DNA from: Nageia nagi
Lineage: Eukaryota > Pinophyta
DNA: 64,000 bases
NCBI GenBank assembly: GCA_050084985.1
Contig: JBITNC010000001.1
Location: forward strand, 204,848,001 to 204,912,000
Direction of reading: 5' to 3'
Position 1 is the first letter of the stretch, and every line of letters begins with the position of its first letter. Below the pieces are notes generated by a model. The model was not told the origin of the DNA and ran no database searches. It saw nothing but the letters and a program-made list of their open reading frames with translations. Below, in pieces: positions 32,367 to 45,157 of the stretch. Made by a program: the position numbers and the translations under genes.

Positions 32367-34030
32367 ATGAAGACCTTGCACAAGTTTAGGCCTATCTTGA
32401 AGGATGTACATAAAGATTTAGATGAGGATGATTGGATATAGCTCAAGTTCATAGGACTAGCTAATGTTGCATGAATAAAAATGGTTATTGTTAACTAGGC
32501 ATACATATTGACATTGGTAGAGCATTGAGATGCCCAATGCAACACCTTCCATTTCCCCATCGAGGAGATGATCATCACATTCAAGGATGTATATTTTATC
32601 TTCCAAGTACCTATCAAGGGCACCATGATCACAAGGGCTACCTCAAAGAGCCATATGATTCACCAAATATTTAATGATGGATGGTAGACCATCTATACTA
32701 GGCACAAAGGAGTAGATTACATAGAAGCCTACATCGATAGGCTGATTAACATAGGATATAATTATGATGATGATAATTAGTAGCTTCCTACTACTAGATA
32801 TAAGCAGATATAGGTTTCCTTGGAACCTACTAGATGTAGTGTGAGATATTGTTAAGGAGGCGATAGTCTATGCTTGGATATGTATAATCCTATAATAGAC
32901 CTACAAATAGTTAGCTAATAGATAGTAAGGTAGAGTGGGGATCACATGATCACTACTTATTTAGATCTAGGTGTGGGAGCACATGTGTGTGGTATGGCCC
33001 TATATTCTACCCTATGATATCCACAACAAGGAGGAGGTGGATCAAGAGGCACCCATGGATGGGCAAGTGCTACTATATGCCTGACAATGGTTTAGGGTTC
33101 ATGAGTATATGAGAATGAGACAATATGAGGGGATGTACATATGACATTGCAAGATGTGAGGTAGCCTACAAGTGGAGGATATTATATTCAAACCATGTAG
33201 AGGAGGGCCAATATGGGTAGAGGATGCAAAGAAATTAGCATGAGTGCACTGATCCTAAGATGTGTGTGGAAAGAGACCCTAAGATGTAGAGATGTTCAAG
33301 TTTGAGCATGTCACTCATTAGTACAAGATTCATTAGGATGTTCTACCAGATCCATAACTATATAGGCATGTATAAGAATAAGGATATCTCCCTAGGAGAT
33401 ATTATCCAAGACCAAATGATGCACCCAACAAGATGATAATGATCCCAGATGTTGATGATGTTGGGATCAAAATAGCATATAATGCATGGTGGGACCCATA
33501 GCAAGAGTATGTGGTTATTTATGGGATGCTATAGATACCTCCCCTAGTAGTAGTAGTAGGGCTAGGGGTAGGGGAGGTTGTAGGAGAGCAGGTGGTAGAT
33601 GTGGACTTGGGATTGATGAGAGGAGGGTTGGGAGATGAGGAGTTTGATGTGACCCTAGATTTGATAATTGAGAGGTAATTGGTGCATGATGCCCAACTTC
33701 TAGAGGAGTGAGACACAACTATAGTGGATAGGGACATGAATAATGTGGAGAGAGACACTACTCACCAAGAGCAAGATGTTCTAACCTTGAAGTGATATGC
33801 CATGTAGGAAGAGCAAGATTATATGATTACCTAGAGAGATGTAGTGGTAGTGGAGAGGGATGCAACAAAATAGGCTAGAGATAGGTTATGAGTGTAGCTA
33901 GAGGGTACATAGGTTGAGGGATGGTAGGTGGCATAGCTCCTTGAGAACATATAGAGGGCATAGGTAGGGGTATCATAGGCAAATATGGGAATGCAAATAA
34001 AGGATGTGATGATAAGGCCCTAAAAATAGA
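32367..34030 (+). pseudogene. Antisense plant mobile domain (PMD) gene of T4
   Basis: Plus strand, opposite to T4 pol. From a possible ATG at 32367 (MKTLHKFRPILKDVHKDLDE) the frame reads IGLANVA, LTLVEH, CNTFHFPIEEMIITFKDVYF, the hallmark PMD N-terminal block (FH.P..EM..T..DV), and on to about 32770. After a frameshift a second frame (from about 32970) gives FRVHEYMRMRQYEGMY, KPCRGGPIWVEDAKKLA, PRRYYPRPNDAPNKM, then a Val/Gly-rich linker (33540-33660) and a Gln/Glu-rich, coiled-coil-like tail. Eight TAG codons stand in frame between 33871 and 33978, probably former CAG. PMD proteins are plant-specific; host members act in the nucleus. The same antisense location recurs in T1 and T5. Confidence 0.75.
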
Positions 34031-37000
34031 GGTAAGGGTACAAATAGAGGGTATAATGGTGTTATAATACCAATACTAGCTAAACATAGAATAGTGATAG
34101 AGGGAGGTCATATGGGTGCTAGCATTCCAGGTTTAGTTATTGATGATAGGCATGATGGATGTAGAGTAACCATCAAGTGAGAGGACTAATTTGGGGACCT
34201 ATATATGCACATAAATAATGACCTAATAGAGGAGTGTACACATGCCTAACAATAGTTGATCTATGAGGATGGATGCATAGGACCTAAGATAGGATGGAGC
34301 ATTTAGGATGTCATAACTACCTAGAGCATAGGGTGAGATATAGGCCCCATAAAGGGAAATAAAGGAATAAGTGGAGATAGCTATGCACCCTAGGTAGGGA
34401 TATGGAATAGATGGCTAAGGGCATGAGGCCCCTATAGGTAGGTAGGGCTAAGACCTGTCATGAAGTAGAAACCAATTTTGATAGGCGCTTATGAACACAC
34501 AATTTTAGCAAACTCAAATATGTAGTTTTGATGGATTTGTACATGTTTACAAGACTTTGCAATGATGCATTGGTCTTTATGTATGAACATTGATAGATAA
34601 TTATGTATAACATTCATGGTTGGCATATGGATATCATGATATAGTTATGGACTATATGATGTGCATGCATTTTGATTTTACATGTGATATGGTCTCTATA
34701 TGGATGCATGGTTATGGTGTTTATAATTATGTTATATGTTTATGTATTCATGGATGCTATGTGATGTGATGCTATGCATGCCCTTTTATGATTATGATAT
34801 CTGCTATGTATTATATGAGAATAATGATACCTAAGTATGGATGTGCTTGGGTTTTTTGGGATATGTGAATGGATAATATGACTATATATATGTAATGTAA
34901 ATAATGTGAATGCATGCATAAAAAAAGCATAAGTAATAAATGAAAATAAATTACACTCATGTATGTATGGATAGAACACATAAAAATGAGATAAATAATG
35001 ATTTAAACACATGGGTAATGGACTATATAAATGCATGCAATAACCCACTTTATAAATACATGCAATCATGGATAATCAATAATAAGTAATGCCCAAATGA
35101 TAAAATAGACACACATAATACACATAAGAAAAGATGTGTAAAAATTAAATGCAAAGAGAAAGATAAAATTGATAAAATATGAACACAAAAAATAATGATA
35201 ACAAATAATACATTGCTAATAAAAATATAAATAATATATACAATAATAAGTGATGAAAGTAACAACAAACAATGTTAAGTAATAGATAATGATGCATAGA
35301 CTATAAATGATAATTCAATAAATAAAGGATATACTGACCAGTAATAAAAAAATGAAAAACACCAATAAGAATTTAATACACAATGAAAATTAATAAACAA
35401 CAAGAAGTAGATGAAAATAAATAACAAGAAACATCACAAAATTGGACAAAAAGACATGACAAAAGCAATTAAGGATATATGATGATTGACGAAACAAACC
35501 CAAGCAAGGTGCCATAAACAAGCAATTTAACATGACCATGAAATAATACATGACATGTAATGTGATGATAACAAGATTAACATACTCATATTGACATAAA
35601 AATGATATCACAAAGCAAACCAAAATAGGACCTTACCAAAATTTTGAAAAGATATTAAGCAACCACCTTACCAAAATTCCAAACCAATTAGATGATATGA
35701 TTATAGATAATTTATTCTAAGTGCAATATCAAATAGATCAAAAAATAGAGTCCATTTGATCTATTTACAAAGCTTAAATCGAAGGTAACTTATCAAGTCA
35801 TGACATCCTTCAGTGGTCATTGAAAGGATGCCATTGCAAGTAGCCCTCAATTTGGCATTTGAAAAGATATCTAAAGATCAGCTATGGAAAATAAAATTTA
35901 TATAAATTAAAACCAAAAAAATATGTATATGAAAATAAACATCATTTTATATTTCAAAAAGATAAATGAAATAGCCAATTTTCATAATGGTCAAATTTCA
36001 GGACCTACGTCCCTAAAATTAGAAACACTAGCAAATGAATTCAAAATTTGATGAAACTAAATGGGGTGACTCAAAATAACATAAAAAGGCCATAAAAGAC
36101 TAGGTTTAAAAAATATACAATAAATGGTCATATATTCATGCATGCTTACCAAGGCACTATATAAGGCTAAATATCGACTTAGGGCAAGTGGAAAAAACTA
36201 TCAAAAGGGACAAAATAGATGCAATCATAATGAAAAATAATGATAAATAAAGAATAAAAATATCACAAAATTAATAATTAAAATGATAATACATGAAAAC
36301 ATAAGCTACAAAAATGATAAAAAGTACTAAATGATAAAATAAGAGATATGGCATCGAAGGATGTCAAAACATGTCACAAGTCATCTATAACATAAGGATA
36401 GCCCTTAGAAAATATGATAGTCATAACCTATGGTCAAAATCAAGGTAATGAACAAAGGAAACCTAAATTGGCTATGATACAAGTGATTATGTCCTCATCA
36501 GGAGTTGCAAATGAGACAAGATGATAAGAGATATAAATAGACATATAATGATGTCAGCAATATGATGCAACATAAGAAATAGAGAGGAATGTCTTAGATA
36601 ATATAAGTACATAAGGGGTTAAATTACATGCATGTACATGATTGTGCATTCTATACTAGGAATTCAAGATATAATATCCAATGGTCAACCCTAGAGGAGG
36701 ACAAAGGTTGATACCAAATAACATGATTGATGCAAATGACAAAATGTGATGATAAATGCATAAACAAAGAATGACATGAAACATGATGGCTAGGAGATGA
36801 GTGACTATTTTCCTACAGTGTGCACAATCATGAAAGGAGGGATAGGCTCTAGTATCAACTCCTAATGGGGTGATCAAAATGAAATAAATAGATGAATGAT
36901 ACAAGGTGGTAAGATTCCCAAGAGGAGAATAAATACCTATACATAAGGTACCATCCCCCAACTCATGATGGATGAAAATATGAAGGTGATCAAGATGAAA

Positions 37001-37069
37001 AACATAAAATAAAGGATGAAAATATAGATTCATAGAATTAAAACCAATAATAAATAATATAAATAATAA
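34031..37069. other. T4 3' region between PMD and integrase, low complexity
   Basis: AT-rich, with many ATGCAT- and AATAATG-type runs (34560-36300). Minus-strand frames at 34740-35623 and 36656-37033 are hydrophobic or His/Tyr-rich translations of simple sequence and show no motif. No gene is supported. Confidence 0.5.
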
Positions 37070-38300
37070 ATATGAATAATATTGATAGGCTCAAGCTCTT
37101 TCCATACTTCTAAATATGTGAGATGATACACACTAAAATTGATGTTGTGCTTGATCATGTAGGGTTCTAGCCAATTAGGTGCCAACTTATCCCTAAGAGG
37201 ATGCTCAAGATGGGATTAATTCTAATTATATTTGAGAATAAGGTCACCTACTTGAAACTCATGGGGTTCGATCTTCTTGTTGAATGCTCACTTGAGATAC
37301 TCTTGATAAACCTTGTGATGCTCAATTATATTTATGCATACCTCATCAAGAAAAATAAGTTTATCTAGTTGGGATTGATGAGTCTCTTCATCAGGGATTA
37401 AATAATTAAGCTACATGTGCAAGGAGGGGATATCAATCTCAAGAGGCATGAAAGCCTCTACATCATAGATGAAGTAGGAAGGAGTAGCACCCATGAGAAT
37501 CCAAATGCTAGTATGACAAGCATAAAAAATGTACAAAATACAATCATACCAATTGTAATGATTATCATTGATAATTTTCTTAAGAATCATGATAATCATA
37601 TTATTGGTATCTTTGACTTGACTATTACCATGAGGGTAATAAGGCATCAAGAATGATTACTTGATATGATATCGATTACATATTCTCCTAACATATTGAC
37701 TCTTGAAATTAGGATCATTATCATTAAGAATATGAGTAGAAATACCAAATCAACATATGATGTAAATATTTATAAAATATATGATCTTATACCTATATTA
37801 GAGACTAAAGTAACTACCTTGACCCACTTGGTAAGGTACTAAGTGGTAGTGATAATGAACTTTTGACTGTTAGATGAAAGAGGCATGAATTGATTGATAA
37901 GATTAAAACTCCATTGGGAAAAAGGCCACATGGCTTGGATATGTTGGAGAGGTTGAGATAGGATATTCTAAATATGATAATGTTGTTTACACTTGATATA
38001 ATTTTTAACATACTCATTGTAATCACACTCCATGGTGGACTAGTAATAACCCATATGAAGGATACATTTAGCGATATTAGTGCCATTAAAGTGTCCATAA
38101 AACTACCATTATGATAATTTGATATGGAAAATATTGGTCACAAAGCTCAAGAAAATGAATAAGGACTCCATATAAAGATATATTATAGAGGAAATACCTT
38201 ATAAATGTGTACCAAGTAGCTCAATTCTTGAAAGTTCTCTTCTCACTAGGATGCATGTTAGGAAGAAGGGCATTCCACTTGAGATACTCATGGAGTTGCT
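37070..38300 (-). pseudogene. pol: T4 integrase, catalytically dead
   Basis: Minus strand. Zinc region at 38090-37950: GHFNGTNIAKCILHMGYY and YVKNYIKCKQH, where the first Cys of the pair is Tyr. Core: WPFSQWSFNLINQ, with Asn at the first catalytic Asp, then SQKFIITTT and LTKWVKV. The open frame 37411-37650 has YYPHGNSQVKDTNNMI, in which the catalytic Glu is replaced, and IFYACHTSIWILMGATPSYF. The C-terminal GPY-type module is visible near 37180-37080 (LAPNWLEPYMIKHN, YHLTYLEVWKELEPI), where pol ends. Confidence 0.9.
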
Positions 38301-38329
38301 TGTACCACAAGTCTTAAGACTCCACTAAA

Positions 38330-38830
38330 ATCTTATTAACACTATATTTGGTGAGAGGTGAAGGTGAAGTTGACTTGATGGATGACTCCTTAATAGTCAC
38401 AACTTCTACATGTTGAATGCATTGATGAGGATTAGGTAGAATAAGCAATTGTAAAGAAGTCATTGTATCCAAATACCAATTAGATGACCTAGGGGCTAAC
38501 TTGATCGTATAATATTTGAAGCACTTGAGGTGTTTTATGAACTCCTCTATATAAGACTTAAGGAATTCATTATGAAATTGATTAAATCTAAGGATCTAGT
38601 TAACAACCAAAAGATAATTGCCATAGATCATGAGTATCTCAATCTTGAACTTGATGATGATCCTAAGACCTAGGATCAAGACTTTGTACTTTACATTGTT
38701 ATTGATGCAAATAAAAACCAACTTAAAGGAATAAGGGAAAGGTAAACCTTGAGGAATTAAGAATATAACTCCTTTTGATGAAAGAAAATTTTTGTACCAA
38801 GATCAATTACTATCTTGTACCAAGATCAAT
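38330..38830 (-). pseudogene. pol: T4 archaeal-type second RNase H
   Basis: Minus strand 38770-38560 reads VIFLIPQGLPFPYSFKLVFI, then CINNNVKYKVLILGLRIIIK (the family's NNxxEYEAL, here with Glu lost) and MIYGNYLLVVN (the family's GDSxL, Asp to Asn). Two of the acidic residues are gone. A 25-bp segment, TTGTACCAAGATCAATTA, occurs twice at 38790-38835. Order and motifs agree with T1 and T2. Confidence 0.8.
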
Positions 38831-39446
38831 TAAAGGAATAAGGGATAGGGACACCCTGAATAATGAAGAAGATACATAGTCATGTTGAATTCCTCATTAG
38901 TATCAAAAAACTCTTTCTCTTCATCAAAATTAAAGATATCCTTTTTAGGGAGAGTAATATACATAGGAAAATTATCAAGGAAGGGTGCTTCAACCAACTA
39001 ATCCACTATAACTTGACTCTTAATGGATTTCTAACTAATGAATTTAGGGTTAAACTCTGATAAAAACAAAAGCCACTTAGATGTTTGAGAATTATGGTAA
39101 TTATTTTTCATCATGTGTTGGAGTGGATTAGCATGAGAAATCACATAAGTTGTATGATTAAGCATGTAATGATGTAATTTCTTATCTTCAAAAATAATGG
39201 TAAGGAAAAGGTACTCTATATAGATGTAGCAAATTTTGTAGTCCACAAGTGTATGACATCCCTAGGAGGAATTAAGATAGGAGGAGTGGTAATATAGTGC
39301 TTAATATCATCAAAAAATTGTTGGTATTTCTCATTCCACTCAAAGATAATTCCCTTCTTCAAGAGCTTGTTGAAGGGATGACACTTATCTGAAAGCTGAA
39401 CTATGAAGCAATGAATGTATTGGATCTTACCTTGAAGACTCCTCAA
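38831..39446 (-). pseudogene. pol: T4 RNase H
   Basis: Two overlapping minus-strand frames. The first (39446-39216) carries MRSLQGKIQYIHCFIVQLSD, FNKLLKKGIIFEWNEKYQQF and DDIKHYITTPPILIPP; the second (39246-39031) has FEDKKLHHYMLNHTTYVISH, PLQHMMKNNYHN and SKWLLFLSEFNPKFIS. The switch of frame near 39240 disables it. Very close to T2 in sequence, so T2 and T4 are from related subfamilies. Confidence 0.9.
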
Positions 39447-40101
39447 GGTTTTGATAGTGTGAGGAGGAGGTATATCAATGATAGTATTGACCTTTTTATG
39501 GTTGATCTCAATCCCTCACTTGGACATGATACAATGTAAAAGCTTACATGATATGACACTAAAGACACATTTCTTAGGATTAAACCTAGCTTTATGCTTG
39601 AGAATATGATAAAAGACCTTACAAAGAACTTCCCAATATTCTTCATGCATATTGGAATTTGCTAAAATATCATCAACATAATATTCCATAATATCATGCA
39701 TCATATCATGGAAAATATAGGTCATGGATCTTTGATATGTGTGGATCCAATGTTCTTAAGAATGTAAGGTATAACCCTATAGATATAGGTCCCCCAAGGG
39801 GTTTTGAAGGCTATTTTATGTTGATCTTTGAGACTAATCCAAATTTAGTTATAGCCCAAAAAATATTCATAAGGAATAACATCTAATACCTCACAATATT
39901 ATCAACTAAGATATTGATCTTGGGTAAAGGAAGGTCATCCTTATAACATACTTTGTTAAGATCATGAAAATCCATGCAAATATGGATATGATTATTATAT
40001 TTACTGATAGAAACCATATTAGAAACCTAATTGGGGTAATAAATAGGTTAAATGAGGTGAGCCTTCAAAAGCTTTTGAATCTCATCTTTAATTAAAATGG
40101 A
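39447..40101 (-). pseudogene. pol: T4 reverse transcriptase with intact YVDD
   Basis: Minus strand. MTYIFHDMMHDIMEYYVDDI carries the catalytic YVDD at 39669-39680, the only unchanged YVDD in the window. The thumb block (FNPKKCVFSVISCKLL) follows. The fingers at 40100-39730 are read through several frames (for example the damaged GYN and TTP blocks). It would be the polymerase for T4, but frameshifts and stops make it inactive. Confidence 0.9.
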
Positions 40102-41820
40102 TTAGGTTGGATTGACCTTTCTTAGCTTTTGCTTGATTGGTTTGGCATTGGGATAAGTCATGATGTTATGCACCATAAAGTTTGGATATAAACCTAGTAT
40201 AAAATCATAATCAAAGGAAAAAATCTTATGACACTTGAACAAAATGGATCTATCAAGGTCATGCTTATACTCATTCAAAACATTGCCAACATAAATGATC
40301 TTAGGATTTTTGGGATCATCACTAATGTCAACTTCAACTAGGCCTCCAACATGCATGTGGGGTCCTGTTTCAAGTTGCTTAAGTATGAGAAGATAAGAGT
40401 AATCATATTTAGTGGGATTAGAAATATATGACATAAGTCTCAACAAAGATACCTCATCAAGGGAAAAATGAGGGTGAAGACAAACATAGCTCAATGAAAA
40501 GAATCCTAGTGGTGGAAAGGAAAAATTCTTAGATTTTAGGACCAATAGCAATCAAAGAGTCACCATTAAGGGGATGATAAAAACGATCTAGCTCATGGAT
40601 AGATACCATGTTAAACAAAAAAATCATGTTTCAAGATAAAGGGTTGGAAAAGAAATTTGAAGGAATGAAAAAATTTGATGAGGCAAGACTAGAAGGACCA
40701 TATTAAAGATCAATAATATCAACATCAAAAGACTGATCATGAACATCAAGATTGACAAACTCCTCTTTAAGAGTAAAATATTTGGGACCCTTGAAACCAA
40801 GGATCTGGTTGTCATTGACCAAAGTAAAACTGATCATGAACATAAAGTAGTTTGAAAGATATTGACCATACCCTACTCATACTATCCTAATCCATAACCT
40901 TACCATTTACAATGTTGAAAATATTGTAGAACAAAGTTAGGACAAGATAAGTAATCAATCTTGGTACAATATTTTTTTTCAAATGATGATAAAAATGAAT
41001 ATGAAATAGAGAATCAATGCCAACATAAATAGAAAAAGGTTGCTTAGAACTTTTGCCTAGAGAAATGACTAACCTAATAGCAGTGGAGACATCTTGAGGT
41101 TAGCCAAAATCCTTGACTAAGTAGATGTTAATGGATACATTATCAATACAATATTACTCCAAATCAAGGTTAGCATATTTCATCAACATAGGGTAAGGAT
41201 TAGAATCATAATGATCATCCTCATCTTGGGTTATATGATTGAAAGAAGAATTATGTCACTTTTCTTCTTGGGAAGGGCAAGATGTCATGTATGATGATTG
41301 ATAAAGGTCCTGAGGAGGGGGAGCTTAATTGTAGGATTGAGGTTGAGTGGTATTGGGTTGAGACTTCTTGATTTGAGACCTCAAACTTGATAATTGTGAT
41401 GGTAAAGACCCTATGGGTGATTTACTGATAAGATGTATAGAGTGACATACAACCAATGGAGGTGATGATGATGAAGGTGTTGATCCAAGAGATTGATTAG
41501 GATGAAAATGCAATGATTGAGGACCTTATGAACTAGATGATACTTTATTAGGATTATTATTTATGATAATAGTGATGGGAAACAAACTCAACATAGAAAA
41601 GGATCAGAATCCTAAATATGGTTGCTATGGTTAAAGGGGTTGGGATTCATAAGACTATAATGGGTCTTACCCCCATAAAAATACTTGAAGTAACCATACT
41701 TGAAATATGATACACCCTATATCTCATCTATCCAATATCAAACCAAAATAATGTTATATTGCATCTTAGCCTCAAAAATGTGATAAGTTATAGGAATTGA
41801 TCTCCGCCCACCCTTGATGG
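40102..41820 (-). pseudogene. pol: T4 protease-RT linker
   Basis: The minus-strand frame 40551-40102, 149 codons, is the longest uninterrupted frame in the window together with a shadow at 43699. Its C-terminal part holds the pre-RT block: VDISDDPKNPKIIYVGNVLN, FSFDYDFILGLYPNFMVHNI, NAKPIKQKLRKVNPT. The N-terminal part is hydrophobic and not recognised. Farther upstream, 41513-41325 is Ser/Pro/Gln-rich. No clear G-patch could be read in this copy. Confidence 0.7.
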
Positions 41821-42078
41821 CGATCACAACAACTCCCAAGGTAGTATAAAAAGTATCCTGATGGCCAATGTAGGAGCACTCAAGTATAACATAATTATGT
41901 TAAGGTTTTGAAGTGCTACTATAGATAACACATTGATAGTTGATCCCTTGTCAATCATAACCATCTTAACTCCTTTACCATCTATATATGCAACAATATA
42001 AATAGCAATATGCTTCTTAATTGCTCCTAGGGTATAATATACCTCATCCTTATAAAAATTTATAGAATACCTCATATA
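41821..42078 (-). pseudogene. pol: T4 aspartic protease
   Basis: Minus-strand frame of 83 codons: YYTLGAIKKHIAIYIVAYID, then KMVMIDKGSTINVLSIVALQ with the active-site loop Asp-Lys-Gly-Ser. The catalytic Asp, Gly and Ser are present; Lys replaces the usual Thr, Asn or Gly. Its position between the gag knuckle and RT agrees with this identity. The C-terminal ILGRP-type block is not seen in this frame. Confidence 0.8.
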
Positions 42079-45000
42079 ATATCTAACTATTGCAAGAAAT
42101 TACACAAAGGAATTAGGATAATCATTGGATAATTCAATAGTATTAATTATATCATTCAAGGCATCTCTATGAGCCTTGGATTGTTGCAACAAATCCCATA
42201 AAGATATTTTAGTTGGAGTTAATCATAATTATTATTCCAACTAATTATAGACTATAATGGCTATTTTGGAAGGTTTTCATGATACTTGTATATTGAATGG
42301 CTATGTGGGTTGTGTTCTTATCTCTTTAGGAGGAGGTGCTCTCTCACCTCCCCTTCTTGTACGAGTAGCAACATGAACTGACTCTATGCCCATCATACCA
42401 ACAAACTCAATGGGTAAGGGACCACCATGTGTTACTTATCTTGATGTGGAAGCCATGATACTCACTTGGTTTACATTGGTATCATGCCCTAGTAAAGGAT
42501 TTTGATATACCCCCAAATCTCTATTGGGTTGTGCTTGGGGTTCTCCTATGGATACTTGATCATTACCATTTAATATTTGAATTATGGTCTTTAAATGTTA
42601 ACACTTGTTTGTTGCATGTATATTTTGATGATGGAAGGCACAAAACTCATCATCCCTATACCATTGTGTCTTTTCACCATTAAAATATTTTTATATAATC
42701 TTAGGAAGCGTAACAAGTCTAGCATCTAAAATCTTCTTGAGAATATCCTTAATTGGCTCTTCTAATGGTGTCCAATTTCTTTGTTGTTATTATGGTTTCT
42801 TTGGTGGTCTAGGAGGCCTTGCTTGATTATGAGTTTTATTACCTTGATTACATTAATTTCCTTGATTGTATTGATTATATTTCCCTTAGTATTCTAGTTG
42901 GTATTAGTTCCTTGGTTGGTTATTCCTTTTCCTAGGAGGTGCTAGCTGTAAGATTGATTATGCTTGATTAATTGCATATATGATTCATTTTGATTATGGA
43001 TTAGTTTGGGGTTGCTTAAAATTGCCATCATTGTTATGCTTCTTTTGATCATTATATTTATTCCTTAGCTTAATATCACCCTCTTATATTTTTACTTCTT
43101 TAATGACCTTTTCTTGAGCTAAGGCATACTCAAAGGTAAGATTCCTTTCAATTTGGAGGATAGAAGAAATGTGCTTGTTGTAACTCCTAAAAAATAACTT
43201 GATCAACTCTTGTTGAGGTAGTGTGTAGAGCATATCAATCACAACCACTCTCCATAAACACACATAATCTAATAGTGATTCATCATCAAATTAGAATAAC
43301 TTGCTCAAATATGTAATGGAAGATTTCTTCCTAATGTTGATCTTAAAATGTTCTAAAAATTGATTAGCCAATTGCTCAAAAGAGAAGATACTATGTTGAG
43401 GCAAGTTGTTGTACAAATCCAAAGCTTTCCTTACCAAAGTCATAGGGAAACTTGTTAACATAAGAACATCATCATTAGCTATGATGTAACAAGAATACTT
43501 CAATTACCTTAGATGTTCTTTAGGACCCTCTTTTCCATTAAATTTATCCATCTTAGGGACTTCAAACTTGTAATTAAAATCCTTTATTATAATGGATGGA
43601 TGGATTGGTTCATTACAAATTGATCCATAAGACAACTTATTCTTGCCTTGATCATTTAGCCTTTTCTCCATCTCTTGTAACTTCTTTAGAATCTCATCAT
43701 GAGGAGTGGATGGAGGGAAAAATATAACAACTTAATAGCTTCAACCTTGATAATAATTTGTTGCTTGAGGTTACCCTTGAAGTTGATAAGCTTGTTGTGT
43801 AGGGGCAACACTCATTTGGGTTGTATTATGGAATTGAATTACAAACCCTTGAGACATTTGGTTATGCAAACCTTGATAAGGAAATTGAGTTGGTCCAAGT
43901 TATGGATATTGGACATGTTGAAAATATTGAAAATATTTTTGAGTGAGGGTAAGCCCCCTAGGTTGGGAACCAACATATGCTTATGTAGGATTAGGATTTT
44001 GAGGATGAGCATATGTTGGTATAACAACTTGAGAAGAAGAAGGAAGATATTGAGGCAAAATATTTATGTGCACCCTAGGTTGAGAAATACTATGTGGCAC
44101 ATAGGATTGAAGGATTTCTTGAGGATTGGGATTTATGGTTTTTCTTAGCACTATAGGTTATGGTTTATTTTATGTATAAGGTTGATCAATGTTATAAACT
44201 TGAGGAGGAGTTGCAATCCTAAAGACTTGATGGTTGATATTTACCTCTTGCTCTTAAAGGCTAGGATGAGTGTCCATAATTTGTGAAATTTACTAGGGTT
44301 TTTGGAGCCTATACCACTCTTCAAATATTTGGGTATTATTCTCATCATCATTATAGGGATCACTTTATGGTATAAAAGTGGTAGGTTCAATTTTTGGATG
44401 TAATGATTGGAACAAAGGATACACTTGATAAATTAATGGAGATTAATGTAATCTTGATGATAATTGTTAAGCTTGCCTTAAAGGCAAGGGAGGAGGAATA
44501 AAAGAGGGTGAATCAAATAAGGTATACTTATGGGATTTAATTTTTCACAATATGGTAGCAAGAGAATCAGAACACTCTTGTATTTGAGGATCAATGGAAA
44601 AGGGTGACATGTTACAAGGTGGAGGATTATCATAGGTAGGATCATAATGGTAAATGACATGATAAGGATTGGGAAGAGATGACATGGTTGAATTAGGAAG
44701 TGAAGTGGCTATGGTGGCAATTTGGGCTAAGTAAGGAGGAGGAAGAGGTTGTGACACCCTTTTATTTTATTCCATGGAAGGTGGAGGGTTGACAAGAGGT
44801 TGATTCTCCATGTTAGAAACATGGGGTTATGAAAGCCTAGAACTAAGAGGTTGTCTAGCCCTAAATTGGAGAAAAATATATTAGATATGAGGATCACTAA
44901 AAAAGATTTTATCCTTATAAGGAGGTTCATAATGGATATTTATCCACATGACATGAATAAATAACATCACAATACAAGGGGTTTCTATACACACTTGATT

Positions 45001-45157
45001 GCAAGTCTTTATAGAATTATGGACCATCTTGATGAAGTGGGATGGAAGTATGCCTAGGTGGGGAGGATGGGACATAATATGGTTGGTAAACATGAGTTGA
45101 AGGTGGTTGGGATGGAGGATTGGATTGGAAATACTTAGATTGTGGTTTAGTATCCAT
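42079..45157 (-). pseudogene. gag: T4 gag with intact CHHC knuckle
   Basis: Minus strand from the ATG at 45157 (MDTKPQSKYFQSNPPSQPPS). The first 500 codons are Pro/Ser/Gln-rich, with many stops (45157-43600), like T2. The gag core is at 43503-43150: YIIANDDVLMLTSFPMTLVR, KALDLYNNLPQHSIFSFEQL, FLEHFKINIRKKSS. A basic Asn/Gln-rich linker follows (43000-42800). The nucleic-acid knuckle at 42601-42642 reads CAFHHQNIHATNKC, an intact Cys-His-His-Cys set with family spacing. The plus-strand frame at 43699-44148 is a shadow of this gene. Confidence 0.85.

Noticed and set aside
33515-33758. Two overlapping minus-strand frames rich in Ser, Pro and Thr
   Set aside because: Complement of the Val/Gly-rich linker of the T4 PMD gene; simple-sequence shadow.
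34740-35623. Three hydrophobic minus-strand frames resembling membrane proteins
   Set aside because: The DNA is low-complexity ATG/CAT and AAT repeats; any frame gives Tyr, His, Ile and Leu. No conserved pattern.
37417-37656. 79-codon plus-strand frame
   Set aside because: Complement of the T4 integrase core.
43699-44148. 149-codon plus-strand open frame
   Set aside because: Lies opposite the T4 gag N-terminal region, with Arg/Leu/Ile-rich translation typical of the complement of Pro/Gln/Asn-rich coding. No motif; a shadow.
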